From: an uncultured Eubacteriales bacterium
GTDB taxonomy: Bacteria > Bacillota > Clostridia > Oscillospirales > Acutalibacteraceae
NCBI GenBank assembly: GCA_934486705.1
Contig: CAKSQS010000059.1
Location: forward strand, 1 to 16,093
Reading direction: 5' to 3'
DNA length: 16,093 nt
Shown here: piece by piece, positions 6,599 through 14,039 of the stretch
How the letters are laid out: each line of letters opens with the position of its first letter
Position numbering within the stretch: position 1 is the first letter of the stretch
Position numbers and translations under genes: made by a program
The notes under the pieces: model-generated
What the model saw: only the letters and a program-made list of their open reading frames with translations
What the model was told of the DNA's origin: nothing
Database searches by the model: none

Positions 6599-6866
6599 GT
6601 TTTTCCGCTGACATGCGCAGCGGAAAAACATCTTGTGAGCGAAAAATAGCTTAAAAAGTTATTTTTCAAGAGCACTGGGGTGGTATTGGCGGAGCATAAC
6701 AACCGACTGCCGCCTGTGGCGGATAAAAGGAGGGCGTTATGGCGCAGCGGTCAAAGAAAATTCGCGCTCCAAGCGAATATTTTCTTTGGGTACCGCAAGA
6801 GTAGGGAGCGCAGTCCGAAAATCTTTGATTTTCGAGCGAGCGGCATTCCCGTAGCGAATTTTTCGC
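6599..6866. repeat. Dense hairpin-rich non-coding block
   Basis: At least six further stem-loops follow one another in this gene-free gap. They are: 6599-6610 with 6618-6629 (perfect 12 bp); 6641-6652 with 6656-6667 (12 bp, one G-T); CCGCC/GGCGG at 6710-6722; a long stem of about 14 bp with a 2-nt bulge, 6752-6765 with 6773-6788; a perfect 8-bp stem 6816-6823 with 6827-6834; and GCGAA/TTCGC 6854-6866. The last two lie just past the stop at 6872 and may end the minus-strand operon, although no T-run follows. The block may be a mosaic intergenic repeat or a structured RNA. Frames running through it do not look like protein. The remaining part of the gap, 6419-6519, shows nothing recognisable. 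Confidence 0.5.
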
Positions 6867-6871
6867 CGCGC

Positions 6872-8329
6872 TCAATTATCCAAGCTGTCATAACTAAACT
6901 TAAAATCAGTTATTTTAGGAGTGTTCCAAGTGGCGAAATCAAGCTCTTCGGACGGTATCGTCAGCGTATAAGCGGTGGCAGTTCCCTTTACAACGAGCTG
7001 TTCCATATCAAAATGCTTACCGAAAAGCTTTGTATCGCCGTCAACGGTTGTAATATCAACGCCCGTCAGCCCTATATCCTTATCAGTGCCGTTAGATACA
7101 TAAAGCGTGATTTGAAGATTATTATTTATGTCAGTATACATTTCCGTCACCTTGCACATCACGGCGTTTTCATAGAAAATCATCGTGTTGTTAAGGTCAA
7201 ACGGAATAAAGAACTTCGCCCACGCATAGCCCTGCTCCTTGGCTTCAAGACCGTTATAGGTAAATCCTGCGTTATCATAGTCTGATTGCAGCCTTGAACG
7301 TACATCATCGTTCCATTCTATCTTCCAGCCGTCGCTCCCACGGGTCATTATTGTGGAAAGATATACCGATTTCTCCTTTTCCGACGGATAATTCTTCGGA
7401 ATCTGATAATACAGCGCCGTAAACCACACGCTGTCGCCGTCTTCCGCCGCTATGGCAATAAGGCTGTTTTTATATTTCTTAAAATTATCGTATGAGGTGT
7501 TGTAGTATTGATCTATTGCCGAGCTATCTGTATTGCGGAAAAGCTTTTCAAAGCTCTTTTTGTCCTTTCCACCATACTCAATAAGCTTATCGGTCAGGGT
7601 CTGCGCGGCTTCCCTGATTTCTGTATCGCCGCTTACAATAACATCCTTATTATCTTGTTTTGAGTCTGTACCGTCTGCTGCGGAAGATGTATCGGGCACC
7701 GAGGTATTATCCCTGTCGGCCTGCTCGGTCTGCGAAGTGTCTTTTTTCGGATTGCTGCCGTCAATCGCGCCGTAAAGAGTCGGTATGCCGAGATTTGCAA
7801 GTATGCAGACTATAAGCCCGCAGGCAATAAGTCCGCTTGTAAAGGCGGCAAGCCCTTTGCCGTTTCTTTCGGGATTTTTGCCCCTTGTCACGGCGTTTTT
7901 AATGCCGAGCAGCATGGAATTTTCACCCGATACTGCCGAGACAAACAACAGAAACGCAAGTGATAATACAAACGCATACGGCAAAAACAGCACTGCAACG
8001 ATTGCGGCAATAAAGAACCACAGAGCGGGCGGCTTTAAGCACACCATATTGCCGAGTGCGGTTTTAAGGCGCTTACCTATTCCCCCGCGTTTGATTTCGG
8101 TTATCAGGTTGCTTACCACCGTAATCAAAAAATAAAAAGACAGAGCGGCAAAAATCTGATTTGCCGTGTTATTGCGGGAAAACAGGGTGCTTGCGAAAAA
8201 TGCGGTTATAACCGCCGAGGCAAGCGACATTACAAGCTTTATAATCAAAGACGGAACGAACCTTTTGCCCTCGTAGGAGCGTAACATTCCGTAAAGCGCA
8301 TTTGTAAGGATTTCTTTTAGCTTTTTCAT
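6872..8329 (-). CDS. Multi-pass membrane protein with NTF2-like and SLAP-like outer domains, unknown function
   Basis: A 485-aa protein, last gene of a three-gene envelope operon. The N-terminal 180 residues hold four or five membrane segments (about 27-50, 57-77, 101-134 which may be two, and 161-180). A polar Asp/Ser/Thr/Lys linker (about 186-225) follows, then an outer region. Residues about 226-345 look NTF2-like (EAAQTLTDKLIEYG ... SDGWKIEWNDDV), and about 368-478 have the rhythm of SLAP-type beta domains (KVTEMYTDINNNLQITLYVSNGTDKDI). Both assignments rest on pattern only. The start is ATG 8329, with GAGGTGA seven to nine bases before it; an in-frame GTG at 8338 lies inside that ribosome binding site. 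The upstream gene stops 10 nt before. No enzyme motif is seen. It may be the membrane scaffold or sensor of the system. Confidence 0.75.
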   Translation of the reverse strand: MKKLKEILTNALYGMLRSYEGKRFVPSLIIKLVMSLASAVITAFFASTLFSRNNTANQIFAALSFYFLITVVSNLITEIKRGGIGKRLKTALGNMVCLKPPALWFFIAAIVAVLFLPYAFVLSLAFLLFVSAVSGENSMLLGIKNAVTRGKNPERNGKGLAAFTSGLIACGLIVCILANLGIPTLYGAIDGSNPKKDTSQTEQADRDNTSVPDTSSAADGTDSKQDNKDVIVSGDTEIREAAQTLTDKLIEYGGKDKKSFEKLFRNTDSSAIDQYYNTSYDNFKKYKNSLIAIAAEDGDSVWFTALYYQIPKNYPSEKEKSVYLSTIMTRGSDGWKIEWNDDVRSRLQSDYDNAGFTYNGLEAKEQGYAWAKFFIPFDLNNTMIFYENAVMCKVTEMYTDINNNLQITLYVSNGTDKDIGLTGVDITTVDGDTKLFGKHFDMEQLVVKGTATAYTLTIPSEELDFATWNTPKITDFKFSYDSLDN

Positions 8330-8339
8330 ACTGCTCACC

Positions 8340-9089
8340 TCACAATACTGCTTTCAGCACAGCTACAATTACCGCCGCGCATATATTGACAAGCAAGGCT
8401 ATGCCGACACCGCGCAGCACTCTTTTTGCCGAGAGCTTATCCTGCTGTTCCTTTTCACCCTCTGGCAATTCAAAGCCCTTATCCCCTGTCAGCATTTTTG
8501 CAATGTGCTTTTTGTTTTCCTCGGTCTTTGCGAAAGAGTGAATGTATACGCGCTCTTTTCCCTCAGCTTTGTCAAACAGGCTGCCGAAAAACGCATAACC
8601 CTCTTCGGCGTTTGTAACCGTAACGCTGCGCTTGCACTTTTCATCACGGTACTGCACGCTTAAAACTCCGCTTTCAAGCGCAGAGGAAAGCGCCGCCTTA
8701 ATATACTGCTTTGCAATTTCGTAAGAAACAGGTCCTGCCGCAGTCAATTCCCCGTGCTTGGCGTTCATCATCAGCCATGCGCCGTCAAACGGAATAAAGT
8801 AAACATCAGAGCTGCCGCTTTCTTCTTTAAGCTCTGCGCGCAGACACTTTTCGGGCGCAAACAGCGCTTTAATAAAAGCGCCTATCGGCTTTGCAGGCTT
8901 TAATTCGCCGTCCGTTATACCCTGTTCTTTAAGTATTTCGTCAGTCTCGCTTAAAATATCGGCGGGTAAGCCCTTTATAAGCTCCTCGGTATCGGGAGCA
9001 ATCTCGTTCATCGGCGATATATCGTTATATTCAAGACCGATAAGCTCACCTAACCGCTTTATCATAAGATAATTAAGTGTAAATTTCAT
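8340..9089 (-). CDS. Tail-anchored protein of the three-gene envelope operon, unknown function
   Basis: A 249-aa protein, not recognised. The first 220 residues are soluble, acidic and of mixed alpha/beta character, and one hydrophobic segment at the very C-terminus (about 226-247, GIALLVNICAAVIVAVL) should anchor it in the membrane with the body in the cytoplasm. There is no signal peptide. The middle stretch (95-130, DVYFIPFDGAWLMMNAKHGE) looks like a beta-sheet core. ATG 9089 overlaps the stop of the upstream 849-aa gene in an ATGA, so translation is coupled and a fixed stoichiometry is likely. The gene downstream starts 10 nt after its stop. A chaperone- or adaptor-like role for the large neighbour is a guess from its position. 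Confidence 0.72.
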   Translation of the reverse strand: MKFTLNYLMIKRLGELIGLEYNDISPMNEIAPDTEELIKGLPADILSETDEILKEQGITDGELKPAKPIGAFIKALFAPEKCLRAELKEESGSSDVYFIPFDGAWLMMNAKHGELTAAGPVSYEIAKQYIKAALSSALESGVLSVQYRDEKCKRSVTVTNAEEGYAFFGSLFDKAEGKERVYIHSFAKTEENKKHIAKMLTGDKGFELPEGEKEQQDKLSAKRVLRGVGIALLVNICAAVIVAVLKAVL

Positions 9090-11635
9090 TTTGCTCCCCC
9101 CTTACTTGTATAAAACCGCTCAATAAGCTTTCTGTAATTTTCAAGACCTCTTTCGGCGCTCGCATTGCCCTTTATAAGCGCGTCCTCCGCCGTATCGCCG
9201 AAGCCCATAAGAAACTCTCCCAGCCCCATTCCTTCTTCGCCGAATACGGCGTTGTACAGGTCGCCGTTGTTCTCGGCAAGCAGAATATCCTCGGCGTCCA
9301 CAAGGTTCTTGATATTATCGCCGTAATCACCGTTCATCATTTTGTCGGCAAGCTCGCCGCAGCTCATCGCCTTGCTGCCGAACACGGTATCCATAACGCC
9401 CTCGGCGCGGGTATCGGACGACGCGGTGTGCGCAAGGTCAAGAAAATAATCAAACAGGTTTTCGGCGTTGTTGCCCGCGTTTACGATATCCGCCGCCGCG
9501 CTGCCCTTGAATATCTCCGCCGTTGCAATATCCCATATTGCAAGGTTGGGATCTGCCTTTGTCCCAACGCCTACAAGCTGCCCCGCACCGTATGAGCCGA
9601 CACCGCGCACGAGCGCCTCCCGCCAATTTCCGGTTTCGCCGTATACATCCGCAGCTTTCTGCAAGGCCTTTGAAACGCCCACACCTGCATCGAAAAGCTC
9701 ACCGTATTTTCCGAATCTATCGAAAAATTGCAGGCTTGATAATTTATCAAGATTTTCAAGTATATTTCTGTTCCTGTCTGCAGCTTTCAGCATTTTATTA
9801 TAATCGACAGTGATAAGTCCCCAACATATTTTAAACTTTACCGACTCCGGCTCGTATTTACCGCCCGAAAAGCCGAGGGTTGATAAAAAGAACAAAAGCA
9901 GTAAAAACGCCGTGCCGCCCATACCGAGCAGCTGTTTCAACCAGCCTATGGGATTCTTTATAAGATCTTCAAATCTCACGCCGCCGTATTCGCCGAGCCT
10001 GCCGTGTGTGGAATCGTCCACATCCTTATCCGCCGAAGAAAAGCCACCCTTATAGTCGCCGCTGCTTTTTAATTTCCAGTGCGAAGTGTAATTTTTTACT
10101 TCGCCGCTCATAGCGGCAACCGTATCGCCGTAGGGCTTGAAGTAAGGCTTGCCGTTATCGTCAAGCGCGGGGGTCAGCGCGTCATTTTTGTTTATTAAGG
10201 TATCAAGCAGTTTATATGTGGTACTGCCTTTTTTGGCATATAAAGTGAGACCCGATATTTTATCATTATCGGAAAGGTCGCTTAAATACTGAAAATCCTC
10301 CCAGCTCTGATCCGTTATACCGATATCATAGTTACCAAGCACAGTATCATACCAACCAAACGCCGTGAAATCAATAAAGGTCATATTGTCGGGCAGTTTA
10401 ATATCGCACAGTGATATACAGCCCTCAAAGGCACCCATGGCTATCCAGTCAAGTTTAGGCATTTCGGGTATGCTTTTCAGCGAAACATCATTCTGAAACG
10501 CGTATTTTTCTATATACTCAAGGTTTTTACAGCCCGAAATTTCTTCAAGATTAACAGAGCTTAAACGCCTTATACATGTAACATTATCGTCGATATACAC
10601 CTTTTTGAGGTTGTGATCCTCAATATCAATGCCAATCACCTTTACCTTGCCGTACAACGGTATAGTTACCGTTTCGGGAACGGCAATTTCGGTTTTTTGA
10701 CCCACATAGGAAACATAGCCGCAAATTTCGCCCGTCTTATATTCCGCCATCAAATCGGTCACAACCCATTCACCGAGCATTGAATAATCATAGCTGTACC
10801 AGTGGGACGAATAATTCACTCTCGGTCCTGCAAGCTGCCCCTCCTGCTGCCGTTTCATATAGTAGATACGGGTCATATCTCTGACGGTATCCCACGCCGG
10901 GTCATCAGCACTCGCAGGCTTGTTTATCATTTCAGATATTCCGGTATAGAAAAATTGATAAAACGCAAAAGCGCCCGGCATATCCCAATGTGCAAGGGGA
11001 TCTTTTTCATCAGGTTTCTTTCCGGAAACAGTCGTCAGCGCCTTTCCGGAAGTTCCGATTAGACACCCGTTTTCGTCAACCTGAAACAAATCCGGCTGTT
11101 CGGTAACAGTTGAAGTGCCGACAGCATAGTTCCTTTGCGGTGCATTATCCGAATCGTCCTTCGGTGGATAGTAGTAACCGTATGCCGCCATACCTGCAAC
11201 CGTGTTGTTTGCTACAAACTCCATATAATCTTTAAGGCTCTTTCCTGTGGACAAGCCGTCGTCGTATACTTCGCCCTCACCCTCCCATTTAGCGCCTTCT
11301 TTCCATATGGAGTAGCAGGTAGGGCAATAATATGTATATACATAACGTAGCTTGTTCCCGACCTTTTCAATAATACCGGGGACGGTATAACGCCCGTCGT
11401 CCTCAACCTCCGCATAGTATTCAATCATTTTGTCACCGTGACCTGAGCAACGATAATTAAGCCCCGGCACTTGGGCGGCGTTGCCGTCGCAAAGCCCGTA
11501 ATAATCCTCGGTCAGTACGGTATGCCCACTTTTTCTTGCCGACGCGGTAAGCGGCACAAGTGACATAACCGTAGCTGCCGCAATTATAACAGACAGTAAA
11601 CCCGCAAACCGTTTTTTAAACTTTTTATACTGCAT
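9086..11635 (-). CDS. Large secreted/membrane protein with BspA-like leucine-rich repeats and a cytoplasmic helical tail
   Basis: An 849-aa first gene of the envelope operon. Residues 1-33 are a signal peptide (KKFKKRF, then a hydrophobic core ending in LTASA). The region 40-310 is of unknown fold and has Cys49, Cys63 and a Cys104-PT-Cys107 pair that may bind zinc. Residues about 320-475 carry BspA-type (LRR_5) repeats such as CKNLEYIEKYAF and MGAFEGCISLCDIKLPDN. After a polar linker one membrane segment follows (about 574-590, GTAFLLLLFFLSTLGF), and then about 255 residues predicted to face the cytoplasm. These are helical and glycine-studded (GVGVSKALQKAADVYGE, VRGVGSYGAGQLVGVG), rather like helical regions of large secreted effector proteins. 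ATG 11635 follows AGAGGAGAGG. It is probably a surface receptor or adhesin-like protein; no catalytic domain is recognised. Confidence 0.78.
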   Translation of the reverse strand: MQYKKFKKRFAGLLSVIIAAATVMSLVPLTASARKSGHTVLTEDYYGLCDGNAAQVPGLNYRCSGHGDKMIEYYAEVEDDGRYTVPGIIEKVGNKLRYVYTYYCPTCYSIWKEGAKWEGEGEVYDDGLSTGKSLKDYMEFVANNTVAGMAAYGYYYPPKDDSDNAPQRNYAVGTSTVTEQPDLFQVDENGCLIGTSGKALTTVSGKKPDEKDPLAHWDMPGAFAFYQFFYTGISEMINKPASADDPAWDTVRDMTRIYYMKRQQEGQLAGPRVNYSSHWYSYDYSMLGEWVVTDLMAEYKTGEICGYVSYVGQKTEIAVPETVTIPLYGKVKVIGIDIEDHNLKKVYIDDNVTCIRRLSSVNLEEISGCKNLEYIEKYAFQNDVSLKSIPEMPKLDWIAMGAFEGCISLCDIKLPDNMTFIDFTAFGWYDTVLGNYDIGITDQSWEDFQYLSDLSDNDKISGLTLYAKKGSTTYKLLDTLINKNDALTPALDDNGKPYFKPYGDTVAAMSGEVKNYTSHWKLKSSGDYKGGFSSADKDVDDSTHGRLGEYGGVRFEDLIKNPIGWLKQLLGMGGTAFLLLLFFLSTLGFSGGKYEPESVKFKICWGLITVDYNKMLKAADRNRNILENLDKLSSLQFFDRFGKYGELFDAGVGVSKALQKAADVYGETGNWREALVRGVGSYGAGQLVGVGTKADPNLAIWDIATAEIFKGSAAADIVNAGNNAENLFDYFLDLAHTASSDTRAEGVMDTVFGSKAMSCGELADKMMNGDYGDNIKNLVDAEDILLAENNGDLYNAVFGEEGMGLGEFLMGFGDTAEDALIKGNASAERGLENYRKLIERFYTSKGGAK

Positions 11636-11688
11636 AAGCCTCTCCTCTCACTTGACGCAATTTCAAAAAGACATAAATATACACAGTA

Positions 11689-11697
11689 ATTTTAGCA
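11689..11697 (-). promoter_or_regulatory. Possible extended -10 of the three-gene envelope operon
   Basis: On the minus strand TGCTAAAAT is an extended -10 (TGn plus TAAAAT), giving a leader of about 47 nt before ATG 11635. No good -35 stands 17 bp upstream. TATATT (about 11675-11680) is an alternative -10 that also lacks a -35. Confidence 0.35.
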
Positions 11698-11723
11698 TAT
11701 ACAGCATTACGGTTATATTAAAA

Positions 11724-11753
11724 TTTCCCAATTGGCAATTGCCAATTGGGAAA
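11724..11753. promoter_or_regulatory. Perfect 30-bp palindrome with three CAATTG boxes
   Basis: All 30 bases are self-complementary about a centre at 11738/11739. The middle is three CAATTG hexamers spaced by one base (7-bp period), flanked by TTTCCC and GGGAAA. It lies about 30 bp upstream of the possible -10 of the envelope operon and about 20 bp past the terminator of the coiled-coil gene. On the minus strand it is followed by TTTTAATAT, so it may be a back-up terminator; equally it is a strong operator candidate. Confidence 0.6.
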
Positions 11754-11767
11754 ACGTAAATACTTTT

Positions 11768-11793
11768 AAAAAACCTGCCCCTTTCGGGGCAGG
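11768..11793 (-). terminator. Rho-independent terminator of the DivIVA-like gene
   Basis: CCTGCCCC (11774-11781), loop TTTC, GGGGCAGG (11786-11793). On the minus strand the stem is followed by six T's (11768-11773). It lies 8 nt past the stop codon. Confidence 0.92.
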
Positions 11794-11800
11794 CGAATAA

Positions 11801-12352
11801 TCAGTTTTTAATTATGCTGTTGTAAACCTCGTCGAATTGCTCCTTGCTGCCAAGAGAGGCAACCGTGTTGCTGCTTATCTGCTCTCTGGCGTCATTCAGC
11901 GAGGAAATAAGCGCGTCAACCTCGCCTACAAACTCATCCGTAGTTCTTACAATGTTCTTTTTAAGCTCGTCAAGCGAGGCGTGCGCCTCTGCGAGAGTTG
12001 AAAGATTTTTTTCAACCTGCGCCGCGGCAAGCCCCGCGTTTTTCTCGGAGTTTGCCATTATAGCCCTTGCGTTCGCCTGCGCCACAAGGTAAAGCTTGCC
12101 TATATTTTCGGAAAGCCTGCCTATCTCCTCGTATTTTTCGTTAAATTCTTCAAGCTTTTTTGAAATCGTTTCTTTTTCCTCATTAAGCTTGCGGTAATTA
12201 TCGTTTGAAAGCTCAAGCTCGGCAGATAGCTTTTCCACCTGCTCCGATAAATCCTTTTCACGCTCCACAAAGCTTTTCTGCGATTTTTCTATGTAGCCCA
12301 TAACGTCCTCGCAATTAAAACCAAACAAGCTTTTTCTGAATCCTGCCGACAT
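11801..12352 (-). CDS. DivIVA-like coiled-coil protein
   Basis: A 183-aa protein. The N-terminus FRKSLFGFNCEDVMGYIEKS (5-24) fits the short DivIVA-type membrane-binding head (F...LxGYdxxxVxxyL), with Gly-Phe in place of the usual Gly-Tyr. It is followed by a long heptad coiled coil (about 27-80, rich in Glu, Lys and Leu) and a second helical region (about 85-178) with alternating Ala. DivIVA relatives sit at curved membranes and septa and recruit division, envelope or chromosome factors. There is no signal peptide or membrane segment, so it is cytoplasmic. ATG 12352 has GGGAGG about 8 bases upstream. The gene has its own promoter overlapping the end of ispE and a strong terminator, so it is a separate unit. 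The exact partner is unknown, and assignment rests on the short head motif. Confidence 0.7.
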   Translation of the reverse strand: MSAGFRKSLFGFNCEDVMGYIEKSQKSFVEREKDLSEQVEKLSAELELSNDNYRKLNEEKETISKKLEEFNEKYEEIGRLSENIGKLYLVAQANARAIMANSEKNAGLAAAQVEKNLSTLAEAHASLDELKKNIVRTTDEFVGEVDALISSLNDAREQISSNTVASLGSKEQFDEVYNSIIKN

Positions 12353-12389
12353 TAAAATTCCTCCCGAACCGCCAAAAACGGTTTATACT

Positions 12390-12418
12390 ATTATACTTTA
12401 TTCTATTAAAAATTACAA
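12390..12418 (-). promoter_or_regulatory. Promoter of the DivIVA-like gene, overlapping the ispE stop
   Basis: On the minus strand TTGTAA (12413-12418), which includes the TAA stop of ispE, is followed after 17 bp by a perfect TATAAT (12390-12395). The leader is about 30 nt and can form a small AACCG/CGGTT hairpin (12366-12383). Confidence 0.65.
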
Positions 12419-13255
12419 GTTCCTGACAGAGCTTGCCGCCGTGTGACAAAGATATGCGTTTATACCCTCTGCCTTAAGCGCTTTTATTGCCGTTTCGGCT
12501 TTTTCCGCATCTGAAAATACCGCAAATCTTGCAGGTCCGCTGCCCGAAAGCGAAACTCCGTCCGCGCCGTAATTATACAGCTTTTCCGTTATCTCGGTGC
12601 CGTCCCACAGCACCGAAAACGAGTTGCCGAGCGAATTTATAAGCTCTGTATAGCTGCCGTTATTTATTGCTCTTACGGTTTTTTCAATATCCGGTTTTAT
12701 ATAATCGGAATTATCAAGCCTTTTAAACATTTCGGCGGTTGAGGGCTTTTTGCCCGCCAAAATAATAATTGCCGAGTACCTGAGCGCGTTTGGCAGCGGG
12801 GTTAAAATTTCCCCTATTCCCCTTGCGCGCTGTGTGCCGCCGTCAATTAAAAAAGGAACGTCCGCCCCGAGGGACACCGCCATTTCCCTAAGCCTTGACT
12901 TTGAAAAGCCGGTTTCAAAAAGCCTGTCCAGCCCCACAAGCACGCCCGCCGCGTCGGCGCTGCCGCCGCCGAGCCCGGCAGACGCGGGAATTGCCTTTTT
13001 AATTCTTATTTCGGCTGACGGCTCTATTCCCGCCGCGCCGAAAAAACAGTGCGCCGCTTTAAAGGCGATATTGTTCTCGCCGCTGAATTTATCGCTTTCA
13101 AATGAAAAAGACGGGCTTTTCTTTATAAAAATATCGTCGCTTATATCAACCGTCTGCATTACGGTGTCTAAATTATGGTAGCCGTCGGGTCTTTTTCCTA
13201 AAACCGCAAGCGAAAGATTTATTTTAGCGTTTACCGCAAATTTTATACTCTCCAT
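12413..13255 (-). CDS. ispE: 4-diphosphocytidyl-2-C-methyl-D-erythritol kinase
   Basis: A 280-aa GHMP-superfamily kinase of the MEP pathway, phosphorylating CDP-methylerythritol on the way to isopentenyl diphosphate. All signatures are present: AKINLSL with Lys11 near the N-terminus and RPDGYHNL (22-29), the ATP-binding glycine loop PASAGLGGGSADAA (90-103), catalytic Asp132 in GADVPF (130-135), and the C-terminal SGSGPARFAVF (237-247). The length is usual for IspE. ATG 13255 has GAGG about 10 bases upstream. The VanZ-like gene ends 15 nt before, so the two form one operon. Its C-terminal codons double as the -35 of the next gene. Confidence 0.96.
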   Translation of the reverse strand: MESIKFAVNAKINLSLAVLGKRPDGYHNLDTVMQTVDISDDIFIKKSPSFSFESDKFSGENNIAFKAAHCFFGAAGIEPSAEIRIKKAIPASAGLGGGSADAAGVLVGLDRLFETGFSKSRLREMAVSLGADVPFLIDGGTQRARGIGEILTPLPNALRYSAIIILAGKKPSTAEMFKRLDNSDYIKPDIEKTVRAINNGSYTELINSLGNSFSVLWDGTEITEKLYNYGADGVSLSGSGPARFAVFSDAEKAETAIKALKAEGINAYLCHTAASSVRNL

Positions 13256-13270
13256 ATTTTACATTCCTCT

Positions 13271-13978
13271 TTATTGCCATACGCCCATTGTAAAACGGGT
13301 CAAAAAGCGGCTGACAGACGGTATGCGCAGCAGCGCATAAAAAAGCATTGCGCCCGAAACATTTAAGATAACATCGTCAATATCGCTTGAGCCCGTGAGC
13401 AGCAGCAGCTGTAAAAGCTCTATAAGTAACACGGAAATAAGCGCAACCGCGAAAACCGTGTACCATTTATTGATTTTTTTAAACAGACATACCGTAAAAA
13501 ACGGCAGCGGCATAAATGCGACAAAATTTCCGAAAACGTTTTCAAAAACGCTCCAAAACGGCAGCGTCCCGCTTTTAAGGGCGTTTAAAAAAAGCTTAAG
13601 CGTTTCAAACGGTATTAAATTGGTGCTTTCATTTATATATCTGTTAAATTCTGCGGTATTCCACTGCAATACGCCGAAAATATCCCGACCCAAAGCGTCG
13701 TCAATAAGTGTGAAATCTACTATAAGAATTACATAAAACAAAAAAAGCGCGCATATGCGGTTTTTCATTATTTTGTATTTAACTCCGGTTTCCTCGGTTT
13801 TAAAAGCTGAAAACCATGCGGAAAAATACCCCGTAACAAATGCGACCGTTCCCGCCGCTATTTTAACCCCGTGCGCAAAGGCAATAAGCCCCGTAGCATT
13901 GCAAAGCATAATAAAAAGCGCGGCAAAGCATATAAAATAAAGCACCGACGTTATAATATTCAAAAAGCGCCGGTTCAC
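13271..13978 (-). CDS. VanZ-family integral membrane protein
   Basis: A 235-aa membrane protein. Six hydrophobic segments are visible (about 8-30, 35-55, 72-92, 148-168, 173-194, 205-220). The VanZ signatures are ESTNLIPFETLK (about 114-125), NVFGNFVAFMPL (147-158) and ELLQLLLLTGSSDIDDVILNVSGA (186-209). VanZ proteins give low-level teicoplanin resistance or act in envelope lipid handling; the chemistry is unsettled. The start is GTG 13978, with GGAGTGAT about 8 bases before it; the ATG two bases upstream is out of frame. It is first in an operon with ispE, which makes the isoprenoid precursor for the undecaprenyl carrier, so a role in lipid-carrier or wall precursor biology would fit. Confidence 0.9.
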   Translation of the reverse strand: MNRRFLNIITSVLYFICFAALFIMLCNATGLIAFAHGVKIAAGTVAFVTGYFSAWFSAFKTEETGVKYKIMKNRICALFLFYVILIVDFTLIDDALGRDIFGVLQWNTAEFNRYINESTNLIPFETLKLFLNALKSGTLPFWSVFENVFGNFVAFMPLPFFTVCLFKKINKWYTVFAVALISVLLIELLQLLLLTGSSDIDDVILNVSGAMLFYALLRIPSVSRFLTRFTMGVWQ

Positions 13979-13998
13979 ATTATCACTCCGAAATAATT

Positions 13999-14037
13999 AC
14001 TGTATATTATTTTACAGTTATATGCTCTCTGTGTCAA
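13999..14037 (-). promoter_or_regulatory. Promoter and inverted repeat of the vanZ-ispE operon
   Basis: On the minus strand TTGACA (14032-14037), 17 bp, TAAAAT (14009-14014). ACTGTA (13999-14004) and TACAGT (14013-14018) form a perfect 6-bp inverted repeat, centres 14 bp apart, covering the -10, a possible repressor site. Confidence 0.75.
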
Positions 14038-14039
14038 GT

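Noticed and set aside
6680..7285. A 201-codon plus-strand frame across the hairpin block and the end of the 485-aa gene
   Set aside because: It overlaps a well supported minus-strand gene, runs through strong hairpins, and its Arg/Ser-rich, patternless translation has no domain signature.
9468..9813. Several 60-110-codon plus-strand frames opposite the envelope operon and ispE
   Set aside because: They are antisense shadows of GC-biased genes, rich in Ser/Pro/Arg, with no ribosome sites or domains.
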